DNA of 64,000 bases from Humulus lupulus (Eukaryota > Streptophyta > Magnoliopsida > Rosales > Cannabaceae). Each line of letters begins with the position of its first letter. Positions within the stretch are counted from its first letter, which is position 1. The stretch is from contig NC_084800.1 of NCBI RefSeq assembly GCF_963169125.1, positions 149,230,397 through 149,294,396 on the forward strand, given 5' to 3'. A model generated the notes under the pieces. It ran no database searches. It was not told the DNA's origin and saw only the letters and a list, made by a program, of their open reading frames with translations. The position numbers and the translations under genes were made by a program. Below, one piece after another: positions 21,061 through 32,774 of the stretch.

Positions 21061-22926
21061 ATGAATATTATTTTCCATGGGTGTGCCTAGGGGTATTTTG
21101 GGGTTTATTGCATAACGAGTAATTAGTTGGATGAATCGAGGAATTAGCGGGAATTAGGATTAATGATCTTTTTACCCTTAAGGGCCATGACAAGGCTAAG
21201 CTAGTTTTAGAGCGCGTTTTGGTCTTTTCTTAGTTAAGGGAAATACACCTAGCTGATTCTAGGAATAGACAGAACTCACTAGATTCTTCTCAAACTCGCA
21301 GAACACTCTCTCTCCCTCTCACTCGCACTCCCTCTTTCCCACTCTAGAACCCAAGGGGAACTTTGAAGCGTTGAAATAAAAACTCAAGGAATTAAGTTGG
21401 GAATTGGGCCGGGAGAGCCTGGGGAATCAAAGCTAGGGTTAGTCCAGAATTTCTGAAGAGATTAGGCTATCAATTGAGGTAAAATTCTAAGTTTAATTCC
21501 TAAATTCTATTGGGTTTGATTTTGTGTAAGGGTACTTAAGTGGTTTCTGATTTTGTTATTTTAGGGAAGATTGAACATGAATTTTAGGTTATAAGTGATG
21601 TTCTTGATGTGATATTAAGAATTCTGGACTTGGTATGGGTATGGGTGTATAATTAGGTTAGATTCTAGGCCTTTGAGTTGGGAAAAAAACATTGGAAACC
21701 TAGGGATTTCAAGGTTCACGGGGGCGCGTCATGACCCAGTTCATGGGTGCTGGACCGACGTGCCCAGAATGCCTTGGGAGGGCTTGCAGACTTGAGGGCG
21801 CGCTGCGACCCTAGGGGGCAAGTCGCTACCCACCTCCCATCAGAAGCAAGAGGCTATGCCTCTAACTTGAGGCGCGCCGCAATCCTCAGGGCTAGGTCGC
21901 AGCCCACCTAGACAGTTATATCCTAGGTTGGTTTTTAGGCTTGGGAAGGCTCGGAGATTTAAATCTAAGCGCTCAGGATGAATTCTACTACCCAGTTAAA
22001 TATAATTCGAGGTCTTGGAGACTAGTATTTGTTTCCAAAACATTTAATTGGATTAGAATTTGATAGTTATCCATTATCGCTTGTGACTAGGGTTATCGTT
22101 AAGGCTCAAGACAGAGGATCATTGTCGGGACAACTCTTTCTCCTACGCTTGGGACTTGAGGTAAGAAAACTGCACCCATGTGGTTATGAACGGGACTGAG
22201 ATTCCCTGTAATTAAACGTATGTGTTTTGAAATGACTGTTATGTGTAATGTGAAATTACGGCCTAAGGGAATCAGGGCTGATGATAAGCGTACTGAACGC
22301 AGCTCAGCCTAAACGAGTCAGGATCAGCTAAATAACCAGGGGTCTCGGCTTAAGGGCGCCGGCACCCAAATTTGTAGTACATATTGAGTTATACATTTGA
22401 AAGTATATGTTTAATGTTGTCTAGCTTAATACTTGTATGTTGTTGATTAATTAAACTAATTAGATTGAAGTTTGTCATATGTTCTTGTTGTTGTCTTGCT
22501 TGTTGATTATGGTTTTCTTGTTGAGCCTTGGCTCACGAGTGCTACGTGGTGCAGGTAAAGGCAAAGGAAAGCTAGACCAACCATGAGTTGGAGAGCTTAG
22601 GTGGCAGAGTGTACATCGACAGCTGCTCGACCGCCATGACTAAGGGAATCACAAGAACAGGAGTTCAAAACTGTATTTTTCCATTTAGACTGACTTTCTT
22701 TGTACCAACTTTTGAGGATTGTTTTCTGCCATGCAAACCTCATTTTTGGGATCCCATATATCAAACTCTTATTTGAATGAAAATCAATCATTTTATGATC
22801 AAAATATTTTAACCCTAACCTGTTAAATGACTTTAGAAATAGATTTATGTTCAAACTACCTGATTACTAGGTCTTGCACTATTTTAAACACACTGTGTAA
22901 CAGTCTTGGTTACCCAGGACGTTACA
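21061..22926 (+). repeat. 5'-truncated Tekay LTR
   Basis: Plus-strand LTR lacking its first few hundred bases, ending CCAGGACGTTACA at 22926. It holds a GC-rich patch (21720-21900, GGCGCGTC and GGCGCGCCGC words) and the conserved GCTCACGAGTGCTACGTGGT block (22530-22550). The next base begins Copia-type sequence. Confidence 0.75.
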
Positions 22927-23130
22927 CGAGTACTCAAGCAAGGATAGGAAGATTGAAATACATACGAAAAGATTCAAGGATTCTTGATAGGCTACAAGAG
23001 GTAAATCAAATCGTTTCATATTATTTTCAGATTATATATTGATTAACATATTTCATATTAAAGGATCCTCATATAAAGATTGTTTATATGAAAAAAAAAT
23101 TCCGCTGCGCTCTAGGAACCGTTCTTAACA
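22927..23130 (+). repeat. 3' remnant of a Copia 5' LTR
   Basis: It ends ATTCCGCTGCGC followed by CTTAACA at 23130, right before a primer-binding site, as in many plant Copia LTRs. The start has been lost at the junction with the Tekay LTR. Confidence 0.6.
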
Positions 23131-23131
23131 A

Positions 23132-23145
23132 TCGGTACCAGAGCC
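23132..23145 (+). promoter_or_regulatory. Degenerate Copia primer-binding site
   Basis: TCGGTACCAGAGCC is a two-mismatch version of TGGTATCAGAGCC, complementary to initiator methionine tRNA. Confidence 0.7.
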
Positions 23146-24008
23146 ATCTTTAATTGTTATATATGTTAATTACTGTGTGGGTATCATACACATTTTTATA
23201 TTATGTGTAATATATGAATGGATGGATGTTTGTGTATGAATAACTTATCTTCTTAAGGGTTGGTTTTCATGGTGTTTTTTGGGTTAGGAAATGTTCTTTT
23301 TATTTTTCTAGATATACAAAAATTGTAAGCCATTTCGAGGCATAGGAATTTTATAATTTACGTTTCTTAAATTCTGAAAAAATTATGTAATTACCCAAGC
23401 TCCGAGCACAAACCCCGAGGCCTGAGCCGCTGCCCCTACAATCGTGTGCACGCCCAGTGCCCCTGCGTGCGCCAAGCCTCATACGCACCCACGGCTAGCA
23501 CCCCTGCGCACCTAGCTCCTCGCACCTGTTCACCCTGCGTGCCCACCGCCCTGCCTCCTGCACACCTGCGTGCCTGTCCCCCTACCTAGAGCCCAACTCT
23601 TTGCGTCTTCACCCCTGCGACCCAGCCTCATGCGCACCAACAGTCGCAACCCACGATTGACACACCCATTATTGTTTGTGTCATGCAAACCCTAATGGAT
23701 GTGTAATTATCTATTCGGGCATGTTTAAGCCCAGTATAACTAAAAGGTGTTTTAATTATAAATTTTGAGTTAATTGTGATTAGTCCAAATTCCAATTGGG
23801 CCTTAATAACTTGTTGGGTATTAAAACCAAAAGTTTGATTATTTAAATTGTTTAAAATAATTAAAAGGTTATTTAAGTCATAATGGTTAATTAAAATTGT
23901 AAATACTAAAAGAGAAGGTCCAAGATCAAAGGAGTTGCTCTTTATTAGGCCTTAGTTAGTTTAATTATTTTTGTGTATTTTTTTCAAGTGTTGTAATTTT
24001 CTAGAAAT
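23146..24008 (+). other. Copia leader with GC-rich repeated patch
   Basis: No coding region. A strikingly GC-rich block (23398-23650) built of degenerate CCCCTGCGTGC or CACCTGCG words sits between AT-rich flanks. The rest of the leader resumes after the solo LTR at 25993. Confidence 0.55.
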
Positions 24009-24013
24009 ACCCA

Positions 24014-25987
24014 TGTAACGACCCAAATTTCCTAATAAGGTTTAGGACCTTGATTAGGAGGTCGGGAGGGCCATAATTGATTTACTGTGTTATTATATGA
24101 TTACATGCATGATTATGTGGGTCATATTATTATATGATGATAAAGGCATGCATGGGGCTATATACTTTGCTGTGAGGGTAATATGGTAATTTGGCTCATT
24201 GAGAGCGTAATTGCATACTTGTGTATATATTGGTAAGCTAAAGTTGAGACCACATTATTATGTGGATATATATCTGTGATCTGCGACTTGAGACGATCCT
24301 AGTGAGCAAATTAGCGAAAAAGTCATGGCGGGGATTTATACCCGGCTCGGGGTGAGCCTAGGGGTATAAACGGGAATTTAGTGAGCATATTGGAGTCTAT
24401 TTTTAACATCGAGGAATATATTTGGAGATTAGTTAGGTATCGGGAATTAAGCGGGAATTGGGTAAAATGACTAAAATGCCCCTAAGTGGATTAAAGGGTT
24501 AGAAATAAAAGGGAGGGCATTGAGGTCATTTGGCTTTCTAAAGATAGGTATTACTGAGGCTTTTATGTTGGTGGGATTTGTAGAATATTGGAGAAGTATG
24601 AAAAGGAAGGAAAAAGAAGGGAAAAGAAAGGGAGAAAAACAAAGGGAGTTTCTCTCAGTCGGTTTACATTTCTTTCACTTGCTTCTTGAGGATTTTTGGG
24701 GTTAAGCTCAGAGGAGAGCTGGGATAATTAAGCATCAAGAATCCTAGTCTAAGATTGAGGAATTGGCAGAGGTTAAGCAAGGATTCATCAGTACTTGAGG
24801 TAAGTTTTAAGGTTTCCTTATGTGATTTTCTAGGTTTTAATGAGATAGTTTCTAAGTTTGAGTTTTGGATGGAATAAAGGGATATGAACCTGAGGAGTTG
24901 AAGGGCTTGAGGCTGGTTGGATGCTAGAAACGATTCTACAGCTGAGGTAATGATTAATTTGAAGTTTGATGGTTGAATTTGAGAGTTTTCATGGCTGGTT
25001 TTGAGTTCTGTGGGTTTGAAATTTTAGAGGTTAGAATTGGGGTTTTGGTGAGTCTTAGGCTGGATTTTTGGTTGGGTTACGTTGTTTAAATCATTCTAAT
25101 GTTGTTGTTATTAATTGGTTTTGAGTTGGGGGCTTTAGGATGGCTTTAGGTGAGGTTAGAGATTGAAAATGGTGGTTTTCTGGGTTCGAAGGGTCGGGCC
25201 GCGGCATGGTTCTTGGTGAGCCGCGGCCCTTCGAAGTTGTCACATGCTGAGGAAGGAGGGCGGGCCGCGGCATGGCCCAAGCAATGCCGCGACTCTTACC
25301 TATTTTTGTACCTTTGGAGGTTCTGTTTGGGAGCCATGCCGTGGCATGGGTGGCCTATGCTGCGGCGCTTAAGGGATTTTGGGATTTTGAGATTTTAGGC
25401 TTGGGAATTTAACCTAGGGTGCTCGGGGTTTAGTCTTTTACCATATTTGGTGAAGTTCAATGTTCCGAGGACTAGAACTTGGTTTAGAAGCTCATTTAAG
25501 ATTCTTAATGGTATCCTTTATCTTGGTTGTGACTAGGTGCTAAGCTAGGGCTCGGGGATCGGATCGCGCTCAAGGAACACTGCTTATAACTAGCTCGTTT
25601 GAAAGCCAAAGGTAAAAGCAAGGGTAGGCTGAGTCAACCATGAGTTGGAGAGCTCTGGGGGCGAGGTGTACATTGTTAGCTACTCGGCCGCCACGGTCGA
25701 GGGATTTTACAGGGACGGAAACCTAAAATGTGTCTTTTGCCATTAGAGTGGCTTGAATTATTTGTGACTCCAGAAATTTGCTGTAATTAAGTCATCTAAA
25801 CCCTGTTTTAAGTTTCTATGTATTAAACTGTCATTTTTAAATGAAAACAGCCTGTTTGTGACCAAAATCTTTTATTCCTAATCTGTTGATGATGTTGGAT
25901 TCACGTTTTGTCTAAATGACTTGATTAGCAAGTCTTGCACTATTTAAAACACACAGTGTAACGGTCTTGGTTATCCAGGGCGTTACA
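24014..25987 (+). mobile_element. Solo Tekay-type LTR (TSD ACCCA)
   Basis: 1974-bp LTR from TGTAACGACCC to GGGCGTTACA, flanked on both sides by ACCCA (24009-24013 and 25988-25992). No internal region or second LTR is present, so it is a product of LTR-LTR recombination. It carries its own GC-rich patch (25195-25360, GGGCCGCGGCATGG words). Confidence 0.93.
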
Positions 25988-25992
25988 ACCCA

Positions 25993-26487
25993 AAACACCC
26001 AACCCACTTTTATTTATTTGTTTTCTTGAACTTGATTAAATTGTTTAATACTTTATCATTCATAATAACATCCCATACATATTACCCTATAGTACATATT
26101 AAGCATGCATATTTTTAGAAACCTGCTTAGGATTGATTATAAGTTTTTATTTGATAAATCATATAATTAATTTAGTCTTAATTAGTGAAGATGGTAAAAA
26201 GAATTTAAAGTTGTTTATTTTATTATTTAATAAAGAAAATTTATTAAATAAAATTGTATTCTATTTATAAAGGAAAAATAAAATCTAGGGCACAATTATT
26301 TACTTTGCATAATTTGATTAGCATTTATTAAAATATCATTTGGTAAAATTAATTGAATTAGTTTTACAACCTAATTAAATAATATTGATTTCATGTTGCA
26401 TTCATGCATCATATTTAATATTATAAATATAAATTGGTATTTATACGCATTAATTTATTATATTTTATTTATTTAATTTTCATCAAT
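25993..26487 (+). other. Copia leader, right part
   Basis: AT-rich untranslated sequence between the solo LTR and the gag ATG. No open frame of note. Confidence 0.5.
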
Positions 26488-26729
26488 ATGTCCAATCCAA
26501 ACCATGTAACAACTTTACTTGCTAATGAAAAACTAGCAGGTGATAACTACATGAAATGGAAATCAAACATTAACATTGTTTTGATATGAAAAAACTACAT
26601 GTTTGTTCTTAATGAGGAATGTCCTGAGGTTCCAGATCTCACTGCTGCCCAAACGGCAAGAGAGAAATATGACAATTAGATCTTATCTAACAATAAGGCA
26701 TAATGTTATATGCTTGCTAGTATGAGCGA
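26488..26729 (+). pseudogene. Copia gag, N-terminal piece
   Basis: ATG at 26488 opens MSNPNHVTTLLANEKLAGD, typical of Copia gag with the YMKWK word shortly after. Stops are TGA at 26587, TAG at 26677 and TAA at 26701. The frame is cut at 26724-26729 by a solo LTR and resumes at 29188 in the same frame (ATGAGC before, AGCAATGTG after). Confidence 0.85.
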
Positions 26730-29187
26730 TATAACGACCCAAATTTCCTAATAAGGCTTAGGGCCTTGATTAGGGCGGCCAAGATGGAAAATTATGGAAT
26801 TATGTGAGATATATTATAATATGACTTGATATGCATGTTTAGGTATATTAAATATGCATGTGGGCCCATTTGGGTTACTCAGCACAAGACGATCCTTGGG
26901 AGAAGGCTAATGGGAATGTCACAACGGGACAGATACTTGACTCGCAGTGAGTCAAGGGGTATATTGGGTATTTAGCACATTACCGGGATATTGGGCAATG
27001 GGAATGATTATTTGATGATATATTGGGAGTTAGTGAGATCGGGAAGGAATTATGGGAATTTGAACTATTTCACCCTGGGGGGTGTTTTTGCGACCCTGAG
27101 AATTTGGATTTTCTTAAGGTTACTTATGCTTGAAGTAACCTGTCAGAAACATAAAAAGAACGTTCAGTACATTCTCTCTCTCCCCCGTTCTCTTTTTGAC
27201 GTCGTTAGCATTTTCGAAGGAAACTCAAGTTTTAGGACTCAGATCCAAGCAAGGCTAGAGTCATAGCGACTGTAGGGAGGATTAGAAGCTCATTAGCCGA
27301 AGGATATAACTGGGAAACGACTCAATAAAAGGTAATCTAATTTTTAAGTTTTGAGTTTTTAATTTTTTAATCTTTGATTGGATTCTATATTTTGATGAGC
27401 TTTTGAGTTGTTTAAAGTTTAAGTTATGATGGTTTTGGGAAATTGAGATGTTTGGGAACTTTGATTTGGGATTTGGATATGTTTGGATAGGTTTTTGGAA
27501 GGTTTTTAAATGGAGAAAACATAGAAAATGGTTGGGTTCGAGGTTGGGTCACGACCTTGTTCTTGGAAGTCATGACCTGTGTGAACCCAGAACTAAGAAG
27601 GGTTTTGCCTAGGGGGCGCGCCGTGACTCTATGGGGAAAGTTGCTGCCTGAACCCTAAAGCCTAGGCAGAGGGCTATCTGTCTGGGAGGCACGGCGCGAC
27701 TCCTAGGGCCAGGTCGTAGCCTGCCTGTGCTTTTTTTGGCCAGATTGTGTCATATCCGTGTGTTTTATTCTATATTATGGTTGTGACTAGGTGATCGCTA
27801 AGGTTTGAAAAATATGACCGTGCTCGAGGGTCATTTATAGGTAACCTGTGCTTGGACCAAAGGTAAGAAAACTACACCCAGTATGTGTTGCATGTGATAC
27901 ATGTGACTATCGCGTGGCATGAATGATGAATATGAATTGATCATAACTTGAGTCTATAAATGTGCATGATTATGATTATGCTTATGATTATTGACTGAGC
28001 ATGTTGAATGCCTTATATCTTGATATTTGACATGTGATATATGCCTGTTTGCATTACCTCATTGAGGACGCATTGACTTATCAGTCAAGAGCGGCAACAG
28101 TGCTGAGTACTAGTCATAAAGCTCTGACTTATCAGTCATGAGCGACAATAGTACTAAGTGCTGGTCGAAGGGCATTGACTTATTAATCAAGAGTGGCAAT
28201 AGCTCTGTGCATTAATCGTATTGGTTAGGATAACAAGAAGCATCAGGTACGCTTATACAGAGGATATGGCTAAGAGACCTGAGGTGACTTAATAGTCACA
28301 TATCATAGCATTGACTTATTAGTCAAGATCGGCACTGACGCTGAGCGCTTGTTGAAAGGCACTAACCTATTAGTCAAGGACGGCATTAGCATGGTGAGTG
28401 TTGGTCGAAAGGCACTGACTTATTAGTCAAGGACGGCAATAACCCATTGAATGCCGGTCGTAAGGCATTGGCTTATTAGTTAAGCGGGGCAATAGCGCGC
28501 TAAGCATTGGTCCATATGATCTAGCCTAACTAGAAGTGCATCATTCGATTGACCGGTCTATTAATCGAAGACAACCTAGCGTTGAGTACGCTAGATCAGC
28601 TAGAAGGATGGATATACAGAGGACAGGGCACATACTTATTAGTCCCATATCCTAGGGCATCGAGCCAAAATGACTTCATAATCATTTATATATACTTGCC
28701 TATATGCATGAGTAGGGTTATTACTATTAGGCATTCGTATTATGATTTGGTGAGATGTTGTTAACTACTTATGAGCATGTTTAAGTTTTCTTGTTAAGTC
28801 TCAGCTCATTGGTGCTATGTGGTGTAGGTAAAAGTAAAAGAAAGTTGGACAATCCTTGAGTTGGAGAGCTTTGGTGACAATGTGTACATATGCGGCTGCT
28901 CGACCACCACGGCCGAGGGTTTAAAGAGGAACTAGGGTTAAATCATATTTTGTCGCTTAGGTTGGCTAGTTATAAATCTTTTATTGTGATGAACATTTTA
29001 AATGTATTTTGGGATCCCATGTATACAGTAAACGTTTTAGTGAAACGTTTGTATCTTTGACCAAAAATTTTAACCCTAACTCCTTGATCACATTTAGTTA
29101 CACGATTATGGCCAAATGACTCGCCTAGCGAGTTTAGCACTATTTAAAATAAATAGTGTAACGGTCCCTCGGTAGTAGGGCGTTACA
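26730..29187 (+). mobile_element. Solo Tekay-type LTR inside Copia gag (TSD AGCAA)
   Basis: 2458-bp LTR from TATAACGACCC (TG mutated to TA) to GGGCGTTACA. The flanks are AGCGA (26725-26729) and AGCAA (29188-29192), one mismatch. The gag frame reads across the site if the LTR is removed, which confirms the boundaries. It is longer than the other copies because of a minisatellite at 28065-28515. Confidence 0.9.
28065..28515. repeat. Minisatellite within a Tekay LTR
   Basis: About seven degenerate units of roughly 55-60 bp, each with a GACTTATTAGTCAAG-like word followed by GCGGCAATAG-like and GTGCTGGTCGAA-like words. It is absent from the other Tekay LTRs in the window. Confidence 0.8.
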
Positions 29188-31660
29188 AGCAATGTGCTAA
29201 AAAAGAAGTTTGTAATTGTTGAAACAGCCTATGAGATTTGGGAATCTCTAGAAGGCATGTTTTGCCAGCTATCTGATAAGTGTAGACATAATTCTACTAA
29301 AAGCTTCATGAATATGAAAATGAAGAAAAATGTTTCTGTCAGAGAACATGTCCTAGACATGATAAACATATTGCATGATGTAGAAATACATGGTGCAACT
29401 ATTGATGAGAGAACTCAAGTAAGTGTGATACTTGAATATGTCACACCAGCTTTTGCGGCATTCACTACCAACTATATTATGAAAAAATTAGAGTATAATA
29501 TGACCCAACTACTTAATGAGTTGAAAAATTTTGAATCTCTAAAAAGTTCCACTAATGTTAAGGAGGCAAATGTTGCTGAAACCAAGCCTTCCACTTCAAA
29601 CGGTAATTCAAGGAAGAGGAAGGGTGGCCATGGAAGGGACAACAAAAAGGACTAACAACCAGAGAAAACTAACTAGTCTTCCAAGAAGAATAATTCTGCA
29701 AAGAACTCCAAAAAGAAGGCACCAAAAGGAGCATGCTTTCATTGTGGAGTTGATGGTCATTGGAAAAGGAATTGTCATATGTACCTGGCTGAATTGAATG
29801 AAAAAAAGAAGGGTAAATTTGATTTACTTGTTTTCGAATCTTGCTTAGTGAAAAGTGATTTATCATCCTGGATAGTTGATTCCGGAGCCACTAACCATTT
29901 TTGTTTTTCTTCACAGATTCTTAGTACTTCAAGGAAGTTGGCTCATGGAGAGGTGACCATAAGAGTTGGTAGTGGTCAGGAGATATCGACAGCTGAAGTT
30001 GGAAAAGTTGACCTAGATTTTGATAATAATAATTTTATTGTGTTGGACAATGTTTATTTAATTCCTGGATTTACTAGAAATTTAATTCCTTTATTAAAAT
30101 TGCATGAACAAGGTTTTTAATGTTTCTTTTAATAATAATTTGATTGTTTTTTTAAAATATTGTTTTGAAATTTGTTCTGCAAAGTCTAAAGGTGGACATT
30201 AAAAGTTAGAGCCCAACGTCGAGCGTGTTTATAATTCTGAATTATTTAAAACTGCAAATCCTAGATCTATTAAAAGACAAAAGACAGATTTCGATAGTGA
30301 AACATATCTATGGCATTTAAGATTGGAACATAATTGTCTAGATAGGATTAATAGACTTAGAAAGGATGGTCCTGTAAGATAAAAATATATTGGTCTCTCC
30401 CAATCATTGAATCCTGCCTAGAAGGCAAAATGACCAAAAAAACCTTTCTCTGCTAAAGGTTCAAGAGCCACAGAACAACTTCAACTTGTCCATACAGACA
30501 TTTGTGGTCCAATAAATATCCAAGCTAGAGGAGGTTATGAATATTTCATCACTTTCATTGACGATTATTCAAGATATGGTTACTTGTACTTAAAGCAAAG
30601 GAAATCTAAAACCTATGACAAGTTTAGGGAATTACGAGCAGAAGCTGAAAAGCAATTAGGTAAATCACTAAAATTACTTTGATCAGATCGAGGTGGAGAG
30701 TACTTACATTATGAATTTGAGGACCATTTCAATGAGCATGGACTTCAATCCCAACTCACTGTACCTGGAACGCCACAACAAAATGGTGTTTGAAAAAGAT
30801 GGAACATAACCTTATTAGATATGGTTATATCGATGATGAGTTACTCATCATTGCCTTTGATGTTCTGGGGTTATGCAATAAAATGTGCTCTACACATACT
30901 CAATGTTGTTCCATCTATGTCTATTTAGAGAACACCATTGGAATTATGGAGTTGTACTAAACCAAGTTTGCGCCATTTCCATATATGGGGTTGTCTTGCA
31001 CACGTGCTTAAAGGAAAGACTAGGAAGTTAGAATTATGCATTGAAGTGTGCATGTTTGTGGGATATTCTAAAGAAACAAAGGTGGTATATTTTATAGTCC
31101 TAAAGATAACAAAATGTTTGTATCTACAAATGCTATATTTCTAGAGGATGAATATATAAATAACCACAAACCTCAAAGTAAATTCGTACTTGAGGAAATG
31201 GTCTCAAGTAAACAAGACCAATCACCAGCAATGGCAAGAGATAAATGGCCCAAGGATATCGCCAATTCTCCTCAGAACAAGAGAGAGTTTCATCGCAGTG
31301 GGAGGGTTGTTAAGCAACCTCTACGCTATGAACATGAAGTTCTAATGCTTGTGTCTGACACAAACAAAGATGATCCATTGACATAAAGAGATGCAATGGA
31401 AGATTCTAACAAAGATAAATGGCTAAATGCCATGAACCTTGAAATGGAATCGATGTATTCCAATTTTGTCTTGACTCTTGAAGTTCCACCTGAAAATGTT
31501 AAACCTATTGGTTGCAAATGAATATTCATGAAGAAGAGAGGAGGAGATGGGAAAGTAGAGACTTTCAAAGAAAGGCTAGTAGCAAAGGGCTACACACAGA
31601 AAGAAGGAGTTGATTATGAAGAAACTTTTTCACCTGTGGCCATGCTCAAATCTATCTACA
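29188..31660 (+). pseudogene. Copia gag-pol, from gag to early reverse transcriptase
   Basis: The gag remainder (29193-29655) matches UBN2-type gag, with WESLEGMF and TQLLNELKNFE. A CCHC zinc knuckle follows (CFHCGVDGHWKRNC, about 29732-29773), then aspartic protease (WIVDSGATNHF, catalytic aspartate codon at 29878). Integrase has HTDICGP, the second aspartate in SDRGGEY, and a TGA stop where the catalytic glutamate block NGV begins its next codon (about 30790). Other stops are at 30680 (LL then TGA) and 30925. The reverse transcriptase opens near 31440 and is readable to [17 protein letters not shown], then ends at about 31660. Confidence 0.85.
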
Positions 31661-32092
31661 TACTCTCAGCACGAGAACCTAGCGACGCCCTTGGCGTGAC
31701 ACCCTCGGCATGAGACGCTTGAGACACCCTCGGCGCCACTTGCGAGAGGTGAGCTTGCGACACCCTCGGTGCGAGATGAGGCGTGTGCCTCGCAAGACCT
31801 TCAGCGCAAAGCCCCTACGTGCGAGACAAGGCTGTGGTGCAAGGTTCAGGATGTGTAGGTGAGATGGTGTCTACAAGGACCCTTGGTGTGAGACGCAGGG
31901 GCGTGTTGGCGAGTCTATCTCCATCCCAAACCTATATTTTGCGGTTCATAAGGTAGGGGCCTCGTTCAAGTGGAATTTCGGTATTCACACTTGTCGCCCA
32001 GTCTATGGAAGGGCCTTTAGGTTCTCTAGTAGACTCTTCGGTAGCATGTCTTCAAAGAATTGGTGGTGTTAGTGTGTTTCTTTGTTTTGGTG
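31661..32092. other. Unassigned GC-rich stretch after the Copia break
   Basis: I do not recognise this region. It starts with repeated GACACCCTCGG and GCGAGAC-like words (31675-31920) and contains no open frame of note. It may be leader or LTR sequence of the divergent Tat element whose antisense gene follows. Confidence 0.3.
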
Positions 32093-32774
32093 GCATATAA
32101 AAACACACTTTGGAGGTGTTGATCCTTGTGATCCCTTCAGATTGAATGTGAGCCTATCATTTGGTTTCACGGATCCCAATGTAGGTGCTTGGCTCCATTT
32201 TTTACCATAGACCAAGCATTGGATTCAACGACTAAGATGAGTTTGAGCTTCTTAGAAATAGATCTTCATCTTAAACATAATTATTACACTTTCTTTTCTT
32301 AGCTTGGTGGTATTTGTGTCCTCACATCCTCCAAGAGGTAAGTGGTTCCATTCCTCACAAGGTCACTTTGGCTTTCTTTCCTCTTTATTATTTAATTTTT
32401 TTATATGCAAATGTCTATATAGGTGCTAGGAGACTAAAACACCTTTCTTCTTCCTTTTTGTAGATGTGTACTTTCGACTCTTGGCATTTCTTCAACTACG
32501 ACGGTGCTCGATTTTACCCGCTCAAGGTACATTTTCTTCCTCTCTTATGTTCAATGGGTTTAAATTAGCATTCATCAGGATGGGTTGTCTTGGCCAGAGC
32601 TCCTCGTGAGCTAATCCACATATATTCCCCTTCTTTCACATATACCCTCCCTTGTACCTTGTAGTTGGTCCTTTCGAGCACTTGTGTCTAGACATTTTGA
32701 GCTTATTTCGCTGTGTTTTGTAGCACCAATTTCCACCTACACTTGCACCCCTATTACCAACAAGATGAGGTTTT
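32093..32774 (+). promoter_or_regulatory. Probable promoter and leader of a divergent Tat antisense gene
   Basis: A TATA-like CATATAAAAACAC (about 32093-32105) and a donor-like CAAGAGGTAAGTGG (about 32331-32344) repeat the layout of the aORF leader in elements E and F (TATA box, leader, leader intron). No coding frame is seen before 32775. Confidence 0.35.

Larger units (their letters stand above)
22927..31660 (+). mobile_element. Truncated Ty1/Copia element with two nested solo LTRs
   Basis: This has the end of a Copia LTR, a primer site, leader, gag (UBN2-type), zinc knuckle, protease, integrase and the first part of reverse transcriptase, in that order. The order integrase before reverse transcriptase identifies Copia. 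The 5' LTR is truncated at 22927, and the element breaks off at about 31660. The rest of RT, RNase H and the 3' LTR are missing. Two Tekay-type solo LTRs interrupt it (24014-25987 and 26730-29187). Several in-frame stops show it is inactive. Confidence 0.85.
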
